Part shown: in pieces, positions 54,240-62,717 of the stretch
Position numbering within the stretch: the stretch's first letter is position 1
Layout of the letters: the number at the start of each line of letters is the position of its first letter
Assembly (NCBI RefSeq): GCF_001637325.1
Contig: NZ_LRXL01000053.1
Span: 1-64,000 of the forward strand
Length of the DNA stretch: 64,000 nt
Direction of reading: 5' to 3'
Origin: Cochleicola gelatinilyticus
Lineage (GTDB): Bacteria; Bacteroidota; Bacteroidia; Flavobacteriales; Flavobacteriaceae
Made by a program: the position numbers and the translations under genes
Notes under the pieces: generated by a model
The model's input: the letters and a program-made list of their open reading frames with translations, nothing else
What the model was told of the DNA's origin: nothing
Database searches by the model: none

Positions 54240-54854
54240 CTACGGTATTAAAATAAATACGGCAATGCCAATAAAAACTACAATCTGTAACCATTTTAAC
54301 CAAACGCCAACCGATTTATGTTTCATTAAATATCCCGAAATACTCCCCGCTAAAACAGCAATGGTACTAAAAATCACAAAAGACACTGCCATAAAAGTAA
54401 ATCCTAAAATATAAAATTGAGTAACAGTATCTGCGGAAGGGTTCCAAAGAAATGCAGGAAAAAATGCCAAGAAAAATATCATCACCTTAGGGTTAACCAA
54501 ATTCATAATAACCCCTTGTTTAAAGAGGTCGAATAAGGGTTTCTTGGGAGCATTATCAGCATACGATACGGTCGCATCACTCTTAAAAACTTTATACGCT
54601 AAGAATAATAAATATAGCGCTCCCAAAAGTTTAATAACATAAAAAATGGTAGGCGAAGCAGTAATCAATGCCGACACTCCAAATGCGAGCAATGAGGTAT
54701 GTACTATACACCCACTAATTAATCCTGCTGTAGTAGCGATACCACTTTTGGTTCCATTTACTAACGCTTGAGTTAGCACATAAATATTGTCGGGACCAGG
54801 TGATAACGCAAGTGCCATAGTTGCAATAGAAAAAGACAGGAGGTTTTCGATCAT
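54240..54854 (-). CDS. LysE-family amino-acid exporter
   Basis: 204 residues, about six membrane helices, with the family N-terminus 'MALALSPGPDNIYVLTQALV' and 'NLVNPKVMIFFLAFFPAF'. Exports amino acids or related small molecules; the substrate is not predictable. Nine bases after pyrD on the same strand, so probably cotranscribed. Confidence 0.92.
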   Translation of the reverse strand: MIENLLSFSIATMALALSPGPDNIYVLTQALVNGTKSGIATTAGLISGCIVHTSLLAFGVSALITASPTIFYVIKLLGALYLLFLAYKVFKSDATVSYADNAPKKPLFDLFKQGVIMNLVNPKVMIFFLAFFPAFLWNPSADTVTQFYILGFTFMAVSFVIFSTIAVLAGSISGYLMKHKSVGVWLKWLQIVVFIGIAVFILIP

Positions 54855-54863
54855 AATTTAATA

Positions 54864-55883
54864 TTACTCCGATTGCCGTATTAGCGCCGTATTAATGTCT
54901 TTAATTAGTTTTGGGCCTTCATAGATAAATCCTGTATACAACTGTATTAATGTTGCTCCAGCTTCTATTTTTTCTAGTGCATCTTTAGCGGTATGAATTC
55001 CTCCAACCCCAATAATGGGAAAAGCGTTATTACTTTTTTCAGAAAGAAACCGAATTACTTCTGTTGCTCTTTCTCGCAAAGGTTTCCCACTAATACCTCC
55101 CATTTCTTTTTTCTTTTCTGAAATAATTCCTTCACGAGAAATTGTAGTATTGGTGGCTATAACACCATCTATTTTAGTTTCTGAAACTATATCGATAATA
55201 TCAAGCAATTGTTCGTTAGTAAGGTCTGGAGCAATTTTTAGAAGTATGGGTTTGCGCTTTACCTTTTCATTGTTTAAATTCTGAAGCGTCTGTAACAAAT
55301 GAGTAAGTGGTTCTTTATCTTGAAGCTCCCTTAAATTTGGCGTATTAGGAGAACTTACATTCACAACAAAATAATCGACTACATCAAACAAGGCTTCAAA
55401 ACAGATCACGTAATCGTTTACAGCTTCGTCGTTAGGGGTATTTTTATTCTTCCCAATGTTCCCTCCTACAAGTACGTTTTTATTAGTTTTTAATCGTTTC
55501 GCAGCTTCGAGAACACCGCCATTGTTAAAACCCATTCTATTTAAAATAGCATTGTCTTCTTGCAATCTAAACAATCTCTTTTTAGGATTTCCTTCTTGCG
55601 GTTTTGGAGTAACGGTACCTATTTCGATAAATCCAAATCCAAAATCTGAAAGTTCTTTATATAATTTTGCGTCTTTGTCGAAGCCTGCTGCCAACCCTAC
55701 AGGATTGGGGAAAGTGAGTCCAAAAACGTTTCTTTCTAACGACAGATGTTTCTTTTGGTACATGTTTCGAAATATACCACCGAGACCAATACTACTAAAA
55801 AATCGAATTGTTTTAAAGGTACTATGATGTACTTTTTCTGGATCGAACTGAAACAACAAAGGGCGAAGAACTTCTTTATACAT
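54864..55883 (-). CDS. pyrD: Dihydroorotate dehydrogenase (quinone), class 2
   Basis: Oxidises dihydroorotate to orotate in pyrimidine synthesis, feeding quinones at the inner membrane. 339 residues from the ATG at 55883 ('[20 protein letters not shown]'), preferred to a frame seven codons longer because it matches the class 2 N-terminus. FMN-barrel motifs: '[19 protein letters not shown]', '[20 protein letters not shown]', '[15 protein letters not shown]' (catalytic Ser type), and '[20 protein letters not shown]'. Confidence 0.95.
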   Translation of the reverse strand: MYKEVLRPLLFQFDPEKVHHSTFKTIRFFSSIGLGGIFRNMYQKKHLSLERNVFGLTFPNPVGLAAGFDKDAKLYKELSDFGFGFIEIGTVTPKPQEGNPKKRLFRLQEDNAILNRMGFNNGGVLEAAKRLKTNKNVLVGGNIGKNKNTPNDEAVNDYVICFEALFDVVDYFVVNVSSPNTPNLRELQDKEPLTHLLQTLQNLNNEKVKRKPILLKIAPDLTNEQLLDIIDIVSETKIDGVIATNTTISREGIISEKKKEMGGISGKPLRERATEVIRFLSEKSNNAFPIIGVGGIHTAKDALEKIEAGATLIQLYTGFIYEGPKLIKDINTALIRQSE

Positions 55884-55971
55884 GGCAGATAAATTGAGCA
55901 GCAAAAATAGTATTAAAGTATGTATTTGTTCTTTTGAATATCCGTTAATTTGTAAAGTAAAATAAAAAACT

Positions 55972-57207
55972 ATGATCGAAAAACAACATCTTATCGACCG
56001 TTTTATAGGTTACGTAACGGTAGATACCGAAAGTGACCCAGAAAGCAACACCACTCCAAGCACAGAAAAGCAGTGGGATCTTGCCAATGCTTTAGTAGAA
56101 GAATTAAAAGAAATTGGAATGCAGGATGTCACGATAGATGACAATGCGTACATTATGGCAACATTGCCTTCAAACATCGATAAAGAAGTTCCTGTAATTG
56201 GATTCGTATCTCATTTTGACACCACTCCAGATTTTACAGGAGCCAATGTAAAACCCCAGATCATTGAAAATTACGACGGAAAAGACATCGTATTAAATGA
56301 AGCGGAGAACATTGTGTTGTCTCCTTCAGATTTCGACGACTTATTGTTATATAAAGGTCAAACACTCATCACCACCGATGGTACTACTTTACTAGGAGCT
56401 GATGACAAAGCAGGTATTGCCGAGATTGTTTCTGCGATGGAATACCTCATCAACCATCCTGAAATTAAACATGGTACCATACGAGTAGGATTTACACCCG
56501 ATGAAGAAATTGGTCGCGGAGCTCATAAATTTGATGTTGAAAAATTTGGTGCTGACTGGGCCTACACGATGGACGGAAGCCAAGTAGGAGAATTAGAATA
56601 CGAAAATTTTAATGCTGCGGGCGCTGTGGTTACTGTAAAAGGTAAGATTGTTCATCCAGGATACGCTAAAGGAAAAATGGTTAATAGTATGTACATCGCC
56701 ACCGATTATATTAATTCGTTGCCTCGAATGGAAACACCTGAGCATACAGAAGACCGTCAAGGATTTTTTCATTTATACAGTATTAACGGAGAAGTTGACA
56801 GTACTAAATTGCAATACATCATTAGAGATCACGACAAAGAACATTTTGAGGCCCGAAAAGAAATCATGATTAAGTTGGCGGATGAGTTAAACGCACAATA
56901 TGAAAAAGAAGCAATCACGGTAGAAATCAAAGACCAGTATTTTAATATGCGGGAAAAGGTGGAACCTGTAATGCACATTGTAGATGTTGCCGAGGAAGCA
57001 ATGAAACAAGCAAATATACAACCACTCATAAAACCCATTCGAGGAGGCACCGATGGTTCACAACTAAGTTTTATGGGACTCCCTTGTCCCAATATTTTTG
57101 CTGGAGGTCACAACTTTCACGGTCGTTACGAATATGTACCTGTAGAGAGCATGCAAAAAGCCATTGAGGTAATTGTTAATATCGCCAAGCTCGTAGCTGA
57201 AAAATAA
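55972..57207 (+). CDS. pepT: Peptidase T (tripeptide aminopeptidase)
   Basis: Removes N-terminal residues from tripeptides in the cytoplasm. 411 residues, M20 di-zinc peptidase: '[17 protein letters not shown]' with the first metal His and its Asp, '[20 protein letters not shown]' with the bridging Asp, '[15 protein letters not shown]' with catalytic Glu, and '[20 protein letters not shown]' near the end. The upstream TTTG (55925-55928) and TTAATTTG (55945-55952) may be a weak promoter. Strong terminator follows. Confidence 0.96.
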   Translation: MIEKQHLIDRFIGYVTVDTESDPESNTTPSTEKQWDLANALVEELKEIGMQDVTIDDNAYIMATLPSNIDKEVPVIGFVSHFDTTPDFTGANVKPQIIENYDGKDIVLNEAENIVLSPSDFDDLLLYKGQTLITTDGTTLLGADDKAGIAEIVSAMEYLINHPEIKHGTIRVGFTPDEEIGRGAHKFDVEKFGADWAYTMDGSQVGELEYENFNAAGAVVTVKGKIVHPGYAKGKMVNSMYIATDYINSLPRMETPEHTEDRQGFFHLYSINGEVDSTKLQYIIRDHDKEHFEARKEIMIKLADELNAQYEKEAITVEIKDQYFNMREKVEPVMHIVDVAEEAMKQANIQPLIKPIRGGTDGSQLSFMGLPCPNIFAGGHNFHGRYEYVPVESMQKAIEVIVNIAKLVAEK

Positions 57208-57227
57208 TATCTAATCTTTTAAGGCAT

Positions 57228-57259
57228 AAAAAAACCTTCAGAAATTCTGAAGGTTTTTT
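57228..57259. terminator. Bidirectional terminator between pepT and yajC
   Basis: Stem CCTTCAGAA (57235-57243) / TTCTGAAGG (57245-57253), with A run before and T run after. It serves both convergent transcripts. Confidence 0.9.
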
Positions 57260-57283
57260 GTTTATTCAATTTGAAGTAACGTT

Positions 57284-57577
57284 CTACTTCTTCTCTATTT
57301 TTGCGGGTGCATTTAATTTCGCACTCATTTCCATGGATAATGCGGAGCGTTCAAACTTAACTTTACCAGCACTTGTTTCTAAAACACAAGTTCCATCATC
57401 GTTAAGGTTAAGCACTTTTGCGTGCAAACCACTTTTGGTTATTACTCGATCCCCTACCTTTATCTCAGCGGCGAACTTTTTTTCTTGTTTCTGCTTTTTC
57501 ATTTGTGGACGTATCAAAAAAAGATACATCACTGCAAATAATAATATAATGGGTAAAAAGCCTTGTATTTGTTCCAT
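57284..57577 (-). CDS. yajC: Preprotein translocase subunit YajC
   Basis: 97 residues: one N-terminal membrane helix ('FLPIILLFAVMYLFLIRPQM'), then the basic 'KKQKQEKKFAAEIKVGDRVI' and 'TKSGLHAKVLNLNDDGTCVL', the standard YajC form. Accessory subunit of the SecDF-YajC complex. It is the last gene of nusB-DUF1573-yajC, an order usual in Flavobacteriia. Confidence 0.95.
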   Translation of the reverse strand: MEQIQGFLPIILLFAVMYLFLIRPQMKKQKQEKKFAAEIKVGDRVITKSGLHAKVLNLNDDGTCVLETSAGKVKFERSALSMEMSAKLNAPAKIEKK

Positions 57578-57597
57578 GAATTTATTTTCTCAGAAAA

Positions 57598-58089
57598 TTA
57601 CTTTGTTTGTTTTTGTAACATATTTGCTCCATTAGCAGCATCACCAGCAGCTGGAGTTACAAATGCTTTTATTACCAAAGTTTCTTTTCCTTTTTTAGTA
57701 TTAGCAGTAATCGTTACCGTTTTACTTACTTGGTTTGCACCACTACCATTGTATTTTACTAAAAGTTCTCCAGTGTCACCAGGAGCAACTGGTTCTTTTG
57801 TAAATTCTGGAACAGTACATCCACAGCTACTTTTTGCATCAACAATTACTAAAGGTGCATCACCTGTATTTTTAAATTGAAAGTTATATTCTACAGCTTC
57901 ACCTTTGGCGATTGTACCAAAATCATGCTCTGTTTTTTCTAATTCCATTACTGGAAATTTAGATGCATTAGCATCTCTATCAGCTGCAGCTGCAACATTT
58001 ACATCATTCACTTTGTCTGCCGCATTATCTTTACACGAAGTAAAAGCAAATACAGTCATTACAGCTAACATTAAAATTGATTTTTTCAT
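57598..58089 (-). CDS. DUF1573 lipoprotein
   Basis: 163 residues with lipoprotein signal 'LMLAVMTVFAFTSCKD'. The C-terminal 110 residues have the DUF1573 pattern: 'EKTEHDFGTIAKGEAVEYNF', 'NTGDAPLVIVDAKSSCGCTV', 'PGDTGELLVKYNGSGA'. Ig-like fold with a conserved CGC, probably envelope-located; function unknown. Between nusB and yajC. Confidence 0.92.
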   Translation of the reverse strand: MKKSILMLAVMTVFAFTSCKDNAADKVNDVNVAAAADRDANASKFPVMELEKTEHDFGTIAKGEAVEYNFQFKNTGDAPLVIVDAKSSCGCTVPEFTKEPVAPGDTGELLVKYNGSGANQVSKTVTITANTKKGKETLVIKAFVTPAAGDAANGANMLQKQTK

Positions 58090-58141
58090 AATAGTATATT
58101 TTATTTTTAAGCGCCGCTAAAATAGGTAATTTTTTTTGCTT

Positions 58142-59086
58142 TTACCGAAGTCCTCTCCCTATTTTGTTCAGTTTATCCGCTTTTGTGAAATCCTTAACAA
58201 GTTTATCTAAAATTCCGTTAATAAAGATGCTGCTTTTAGGAGTTGAGTATTCTTTAGAAATTTCGAGGTACTCATTTATAGTAGCACGAACAGGGATTGA
58301 TGGAAAGTGCAGAAATTCTGCAATACCCAGTTTTAAAATAATCATATCCAATTCGGCGATGCGTTCTTTGTCCCAATTTGGTGTTTTACCTTCAACTTCT
58401 TGGGAAAGTTTTTCATCGTGCAAAATTACTTTCCGAAGCAACTGTATTGCAAAATCCCGATCTTCGCTATTCTTATACAGACTTGGCACTAATACTTGTG
58501 ATGCATTTTTTTCTGAAAGTTTCCCAAACATTTTTACCAATGCCGTATTTACAATTGGGATATCATCTACCCATGTTAATCGCTTGTCTTCAAGGTAATC
58601 GTAAATTTTGTCATTAGGTGCGATAACATCTTTATACAATCGAGAAATAAAGTCGCGATCATCTTTTAGTGTGGCCGCCTCTAGCGATAAATATTCTTTG
58701 TACCAGTCCTTTTGTCGTAATTCACTCAAAATAATGGAAAGGTATTCGTCATCTTGCTCCCAATACGTAAGCTTTTTATTTTTAATAGCTTCTTGAAAAA
58801 TGGGATTGGTAGATATAAGCGTTAAGATCTTGTTATTTATAAACGCCTGACTTGGATCCTTCTCTTCTTTAGTTGCGAGATGCTTTTTTTGGGCCTTCAA
58901 CAAATACTGCTCTTCCTGATCTCTTAACGAAACCAGCAACTGAAGCATTAACAGATAAAGATCCATCATTTGATCTAGACTGTACAACAAAAACTTTTCT
59001 TGCTTATCTAGATCTTGATAATCACTTTGATTAAAAGCATATACTGACTGAACCACCTTTACTCTTATATGTCTTCTTGTAAGCAT
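58142..59086 (-). CDS. nusB: Transcription antitermination factor NusB, long Bacteroidetes form
   Basis: 314 residues, about twice the classical length. The NusB RNA-binding domain is at the C-terminus ('YKNSEDRDFAIQLLRKVILH', 'PNWDKERIAELDMIILKLGI', 'FPSIPVRATINEYLEISKEY', 'FINGILDKLV'), and an N-terminal helical region begins 'MLTRRHIRVKVVQSVYAFNQ'. With NusE (S10) it acts in rRNA antitermination. It heads nusB-DUF1573-yajC. Confidence 0.92.
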   Translation of the reverse strand: MLTRRHIRVKVVQSVYAFNQSDYQDLDKQEKFLLYSLDQMMDLYLLMLQLLVSLRDQEEQYLLKAQKKHLATKEEKDPSQAFINNKILTLISTNPIFQEAIKNKKLTYWEQDDEYLSIILSELRQKDWYKEYLSLEAATLKDDRDFISRLYKDVIAPNDKIYDYLEDKRLTWVDDIPIVNTALVKMFGKLSEKNASQVLVPSLYKNSEDRDFAIQLLRKVILHDEKLSQEVEGKTPNWDKERIAELDMIILKLGIAEFLHFPSIPVRATINEYLEISKEYSTPKSSIFINGILDKLVKDFTKADKLNKIGRGLR

Positions 59087-59127
59087 ACTTTTAAAAGAAC
59101 TTTAAACGATGAAATTGTAATTGATAT

Positions 59128-59158
59128 AAATAAACAACGCACAAAAATTTGTGCGTTG
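59128..59158 (-). terminator. Terminator of the leucine dehydrogenase gene
   Basis: Inverted repeat CAACGCACAAA (59135-59145) / TTTGTGCGTTG (59148-59158), followed on the minus strand by a T-rich stretch. It lies between the dehydrogenase stop and nusB. Confidence 0.7.
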
Positions 59159-59187
59159 CAAAGATATACTTTTATAAAAATTGAAGC

Positions 59188-60285
59188 TTATTTTTCTTTC
59201 TTTCTTGCATTAATTCTTGCTTGAGCAATATCTAAAGCCGCTTGATGTGTTGTAACGTCATTTGCTTCAGCATTGTTTAAAATTTCAAGAGTTGTATTGT
59301 AGATATGTTCTGTCTTTCTAATTATTTCTTTACGATCATAATTTTCAAGTTCAGCATACACATTAATAATTCCACCAGCATTGATAAGAAAATCAGGCGC
59401 ATATACAATTCCTTTTTTACGAAGAAGCATTCCGTGTTTTTGCTCATCGGCTAATTGATTGTTTGCTGCTCCAGCAATAACCTTAGCACGAATTTGTCGA
59501 ATACTAACATCGTTAATGGTTGCACCTAATGCACAAGGCGCATAGATATCCATTTCTTCAGCATATAAATTACTTCCGCCATAAATATCTACATTGTATT
59601 TATCGCGTACTTCTTCTAACCGTTCTTGGTTGATGTCAGAAATATAAACTTTAGCTCCCTCGTTGGTTAAATTCTCAACCAGCGCTTCTCCTACGTTTCC
59701 AATTCCTTCAACGTAAATCACTTTATCTTCAAGAATATCACTACCAAATTTATATTTTGCAGCAGCCTTCATTCCCATGAAAACACCGTAGGCAGTTATA
59801 GGTGATGGATTCCCAGCTCCTCCTTTACTTTCAGAAATACCTGTAACATAAGGCGTTACAGTTCTTACTAAATCCATGTCTTCTGTAGCCATCCCCACAT
59901 CTTCAGCAGTAATATATTTTCCGCCTAAAGAGTGAACAAATTCTCCAAAACGCAACATAAGTTCAGGCGTTTTTTGCGTTTTTGCATCTCCAATAATTAC
60001 AGCTTTTCCACCACCAAGGTTTAATCCTGTAATTGCAGACTTAAAGGTCATCCCACGAGAGAGTCTCAATACATCGTTCAAGGCTTCCCATTCACTCTTG
60101 TAATTCCACATTCTGGTACCTCCAAGAGCAGGTCCTAATACGGTATTATGAATTCCAATTATTGCTTTTAAACCTGTATCTTTGTCGTTGCAAAAAACGA
60201 TTTGCTCGTGATTATCGAAGGATAATTGACCAAAAACCGGGTCTATTTTATGAAGTTCATTTGTAGGTACTACATCCGTTGTCAT
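59188..60285 (-). CDS. Leucine dehydrogenase (Glu/Leu/Phe/Val dehydrogenase family)
   Basis: Deaminates branched-chain amino acids to 2-oxo acids with NAD. 365 residues from the ATG at 60285 ('MTTDVVPTNELHKIDPVFGQ'); the ORF extends 13 codons further but the promoter lies there. Motifs: 'ALGGTRMW', the catalytic Lys in 'LNLGGGKAVIIGD', 'ITAEDVGMATEDMDLV', and NAD-binding 'VIYVEGIGNVGEALVENLTN'. Together with HMG-CoA lyase at 53-54 kb it suggests leucine use as carbon source. Confidence 0.93.
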   Translation of the reverse strand: MTTDVVPTNELHKIDPVFGQLSFDNHEQIVFCNDKDTGLKAIIGIHNTVLGPALGGTRMWNYKSEWEALNDVLRLSRGMTFKSAITGLNLGGGKAVIIGDAKTQKTPELMLRFGEFVHSLGGKYITAEDVGMATEDMDLVRTVTPYVTGISESKGGAGNPSPITAYGVFMGMKAAAKYKFGSDILEDKVIYVEGIGNVGEALVENLTNEGAKVYISDINQERLEEVRDKYNVDIYGGSNLYAEEMDIYAPCALGATINDVSIRQIRAKVIAGAANNQLADEQKHGMLLRKKGIVYAPDFLINAGGIINVYAELENYDRKEIIRKTEHIYNTTLEILNNAEANDVTTHQAALDIAQARINARKKEK

Positions 60286-60321
60286 ACATCTAAATTTTAG
60301 TAAATCCTTAAAAAGGGCGAG

Positions 60322-60354
60322 CAAAAGTATATCATTATCAACGATACTGCAAAA
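60322..60354 (-). promoter_or_regulatory. Leucine dehydrogenase promoter
   Basis: Minus strand TTTTG (to 60350), a 20-bp spacer and TACTTTTG (60322-60329): an exact match, 37 bases before the ATG at 60285. This supports the shorter start. Confidence 0.6.
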
Positions 60355-60402
60355 TAATTATTCATAAAATAAGAATTTGCTATTAAATTTTTCACAGATT
60401 AA

Positions 60403-62160
60403 ATGAAGGAACTAAAACATCTTAATAAATACTTGCTAAAATATAGAGGCAGACTGCTTTTGGGAATGTTTATAACCATTATCGCAACGGTCTTTAAATT
60501 AGTAGTTCCGATGAAAGTTGGAGATTCGGTAGATGTAGTACGTAAAAAAGTAAATGGTGAAATCACAGATATGGCATTTGTGGAAACAGAATTATTAAAA
60601 AATATTCTGCTTATACTAGGAGCTACATTGCTCACGGCGCTTTTCACTTTTATAATGCGGCAAACCATCATTATTGTATCTAGAAAAATTGAATTCGACC
60701 TTAAAAATGAAATTTTTCAACACTATCAAAAACTGTCACTCGGATTTTACAAACAGAATCGCACTGGTGACCTTATGAATCGAATAAGTGAAGATGTCTC
60801 TAAAGTACGCATGTATGTAGGTCCTGCCATTATGTATAGCACAACTACAATCACCCTTTTTGTTGTGGTAATTAGCTATATGTTCTATACCGCACCCATA
60901 CTTACATTATATGCCATTGCACCATTACCTGTACTATCTATAGCAGTGTATCGATTAAGTATCACTATACATAAGCGAAGTACTATAGTGCAGCAGTATC
61001 TTTCAAAATTAACCACCTTCACACAAGAAAGTTTTAGTGGTATTGCTGTTATTAAAGCCTACGGAATAGAACCACGTACTAATAACGAATTTGTCGCCCT
61101 TTCTGAAGGTAGTAAGGATAAAAATATCGATCTAGCAAAGGTACAAGCCTTGTTTTTTCCATTAATGGTCCTTCTTATTGGTGTTAGTAACATACTAGTT
61201 ATATACATTGGCGGAAGCAGATATATTAGCGGACAAATACAAGATTTTGGAACGATCGTAGAATTTCTTATATACGTTAACATGCTCACTTGGCCTGTTG
61301 CAATTGTAGGATGGGTAACTTCAATGATCCAACAAGCAGAAGCTTCTCAAAAACGGATTAATGAATTTTTAAGTACCGAGCCAGCTATTGCAAATACAGT
61401 TCTAGAAGCTACTCCCATTAAAGGGAAAATAGCTTTTAATAATTTAACCTTTACATACGACGACACCAACATAACGGCTCTAAAAAACATTTCTTTTAAA
61501 GTAAATCCAGGAGAAACACTCGCAATAATAGGAAATACGGGTTCAGGAAAATCGACCATTCTCGAATTAATAGGAAGATTATACGATGTACCAGAAGGAC
61601 AACTTACTGTAGATCAAACTTCGATCACACAACTTAATTTAGATAGTTTAAGAAGTAGCATTGGATATGTTCCACAAGATGCTTTCCTATTTAGTGACTC
61701 CATAAAAAATAACATCCGCTTCGGAAAAGAAGAGGCTTCCGAAGAAGAAGTAATTGCTGCAGCTAAAAAAGCTTCGGTACATAAAAATATCATTGGTTTC
61801 TCTAAAGGGTATGAAACCATACTTGGAGAACGAGGTATCACATTAAGTGGTGGACAAAAACAAAGGGTCTCCATAGCCAGAGCAATTATAAAAGACCCGA
61901 AAATTTTGTTGTTCGATGATTGCCTTTCAGCAGTAGATACAGAGACCGAAGAAGAAATTATTCAAAACATCCATAAAATTTCAGCAAATAAAACAACAAT
62001 AATTGTGAGTCACCGCATCTCTTCAGCTAAAAATGCAGACAAAATTATTGTCTTAGATGATGGGAAAATTATCCAGCAAGGAACTCATAATGAGCTCGTA
62101 AATACCGAAGGATATTACAAGGAATTGTATTCAAAACAACTATTAGAAAAAGAAATGTGA
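60403..62160 (+). CDS. ABC transporter, fused membrane and ATPase domains (MsbA/BmrA-like)
   Basis: 585 residues: six-helix ABC exporter membrane domain (about 15-310) and ATPase domain with Walker A 'AIIGNTGSGKSTILE', signature 'LSGGQKQR', Walker B 'ILLFDDCLSAVDTETE' and H-loop 'IIVSHRIS'. The residue after the Walker B Asp is Asp instead of the catalytic Glu, a change known from the degenerate site of heterodimeric exporters such as YheI/BmrC-type, so a partner half may exist elsewhere; no second subunit gene is adjacent. Substrate unknown. Confidence 0.92.
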   Translation: MKELKHLNKYLLKYRGRLLLGMFITIIATVFKLVVPMKVGDSVDVVRKKVNGEITDMAFVETELLKNILLILGATLLTALFTFIMRQTIIIVSRKIEFDLKNEIFQHYQKLSLGFYKQNRTGDLMNRISEDVSKVRMYVGPAIMYSTTTITLFVVVISYMFYTAPILTLYAIAPLPVLSIAVYRLSITIHKRSTIVQQYLSKLTTFTQESFSGIAVIKAYGIEPRTNNEFVALSEGSKDKNIDLAKVQALFFPLMVLLIGVSNILVIYIGGSRYISGQIQDFGTIVEFLIYVNMLTWPVAIVGWVTSMIQQAEASQKRINEFLSTEPAIANTVLEATPIKGKIAFNNLTFTYDDTNITALKNISFKVNPGETLAIIGNTGSGKSTILELIGRLYDVPEGQLTVDQTSITQLNLDSLRSSIGYVPQDAFLFSDSIKNNIRFGKEEASEEEVIAAAKKASVHKNIIGFSKGYETILGERGITLSGGQKQRVSIARAIIKDPKILLFDDCLSAVDTETEEEIIQNIHKISANKTTIIVSHRISSAKNADKIIVLDDGKIIQQGTHNELVNTEGYYKELYSKQLLEKEM

Positions 62161-62225
62161 ACTTAATCTTTGGTTATTTATATTTTTTTTAGATTTTTGG
62201 CTAAACATTAACAACGATAAAAATT

Positions 62226-62618
62226 ATGAGTGATCATTATACGATGGAGCAAGAAGAGATTTTTAGTAAAGTAATGCGTGCTGGAAGGCGTACCTACTTC
62301 TTTGACGTTAGGGCAACAAAAGCAGGAGATTATTATTTAACAATTACAGAAAGTAAAAAGTTTACAAACGACGATGGTTCTTTTCACTATAAGAAGCATA
62401 AGATTTACTTATATAAAGAAGACTTTTCTGAATTTAAAGATAGTCTGGAAGAAATGATCAATTATATTATCGACGAAAAAGGCGAAGAAGTAATTAGCGA
62501 ACGCCACCAAAAAGATTTTAAAAAGGAATCCGATAACGAAGTTGCTCAACAAATTGGAACTGCAAGCGACGAGCCGGCTCCAAGTAATTTTACCGATATA
62601 GATTTCGACGACATATAA
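62226..62618 (+). CDS. PUR-domain (DUF3276) nucleic-acid-binding protein
   Basis: 130 residues. 'EEIFSKVMRAGRRTYFFDVR', 'GDYYLTITESKKF', 'FHYKKHKIYLYKEDFSEF' match the small bacterial PUR-alpha-like proteins common in Bacteroidetes and Borrelia (BpuR), which bind single-stranded DNA or RNA. The tail after residue 85 is acidic and probably disordered. Monocistronic with a terminator downstream. Confidence 0.9.
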   Translation: MSDHYTMEQEEIFSKVMRAGRRTYFFDVRATKAGDYYLTITESKKFTNDDGSFHYKKHKIYLYKEDFSEFKDSLEEMINYIIDEKGEEVISERHQKDFKKESDNEVAQQIGTASDEPAPSNFTDIDFDDI

Positions 62619-62652
62619 ACGATTTTAGTTCTCCTCACATACAATTAACCTA

Positions 62653-62684
62653 ACCGACCTCAACTTTTGAGGTCGGTTTTTTTT
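62653..62684 (+). terminator. Terminator after the PUR-domain gene
   Basis: Stem ACCGACCTCAA / TTGAGGTCGGT (62653-62663 and 62667-62677), 3-base loop, long T run. Confidence 0.9.
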
Positions 62685-62717
62685 ATATTATATTTAAAAA
62701 ATTCTTAACACCCACAT

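Noticed and set aside
57258-57880. Plus-strand ORFs opposite yajC and DUF1573
   Set aside because: They mirror two well-supported minus-strand genes and have no family similarity.
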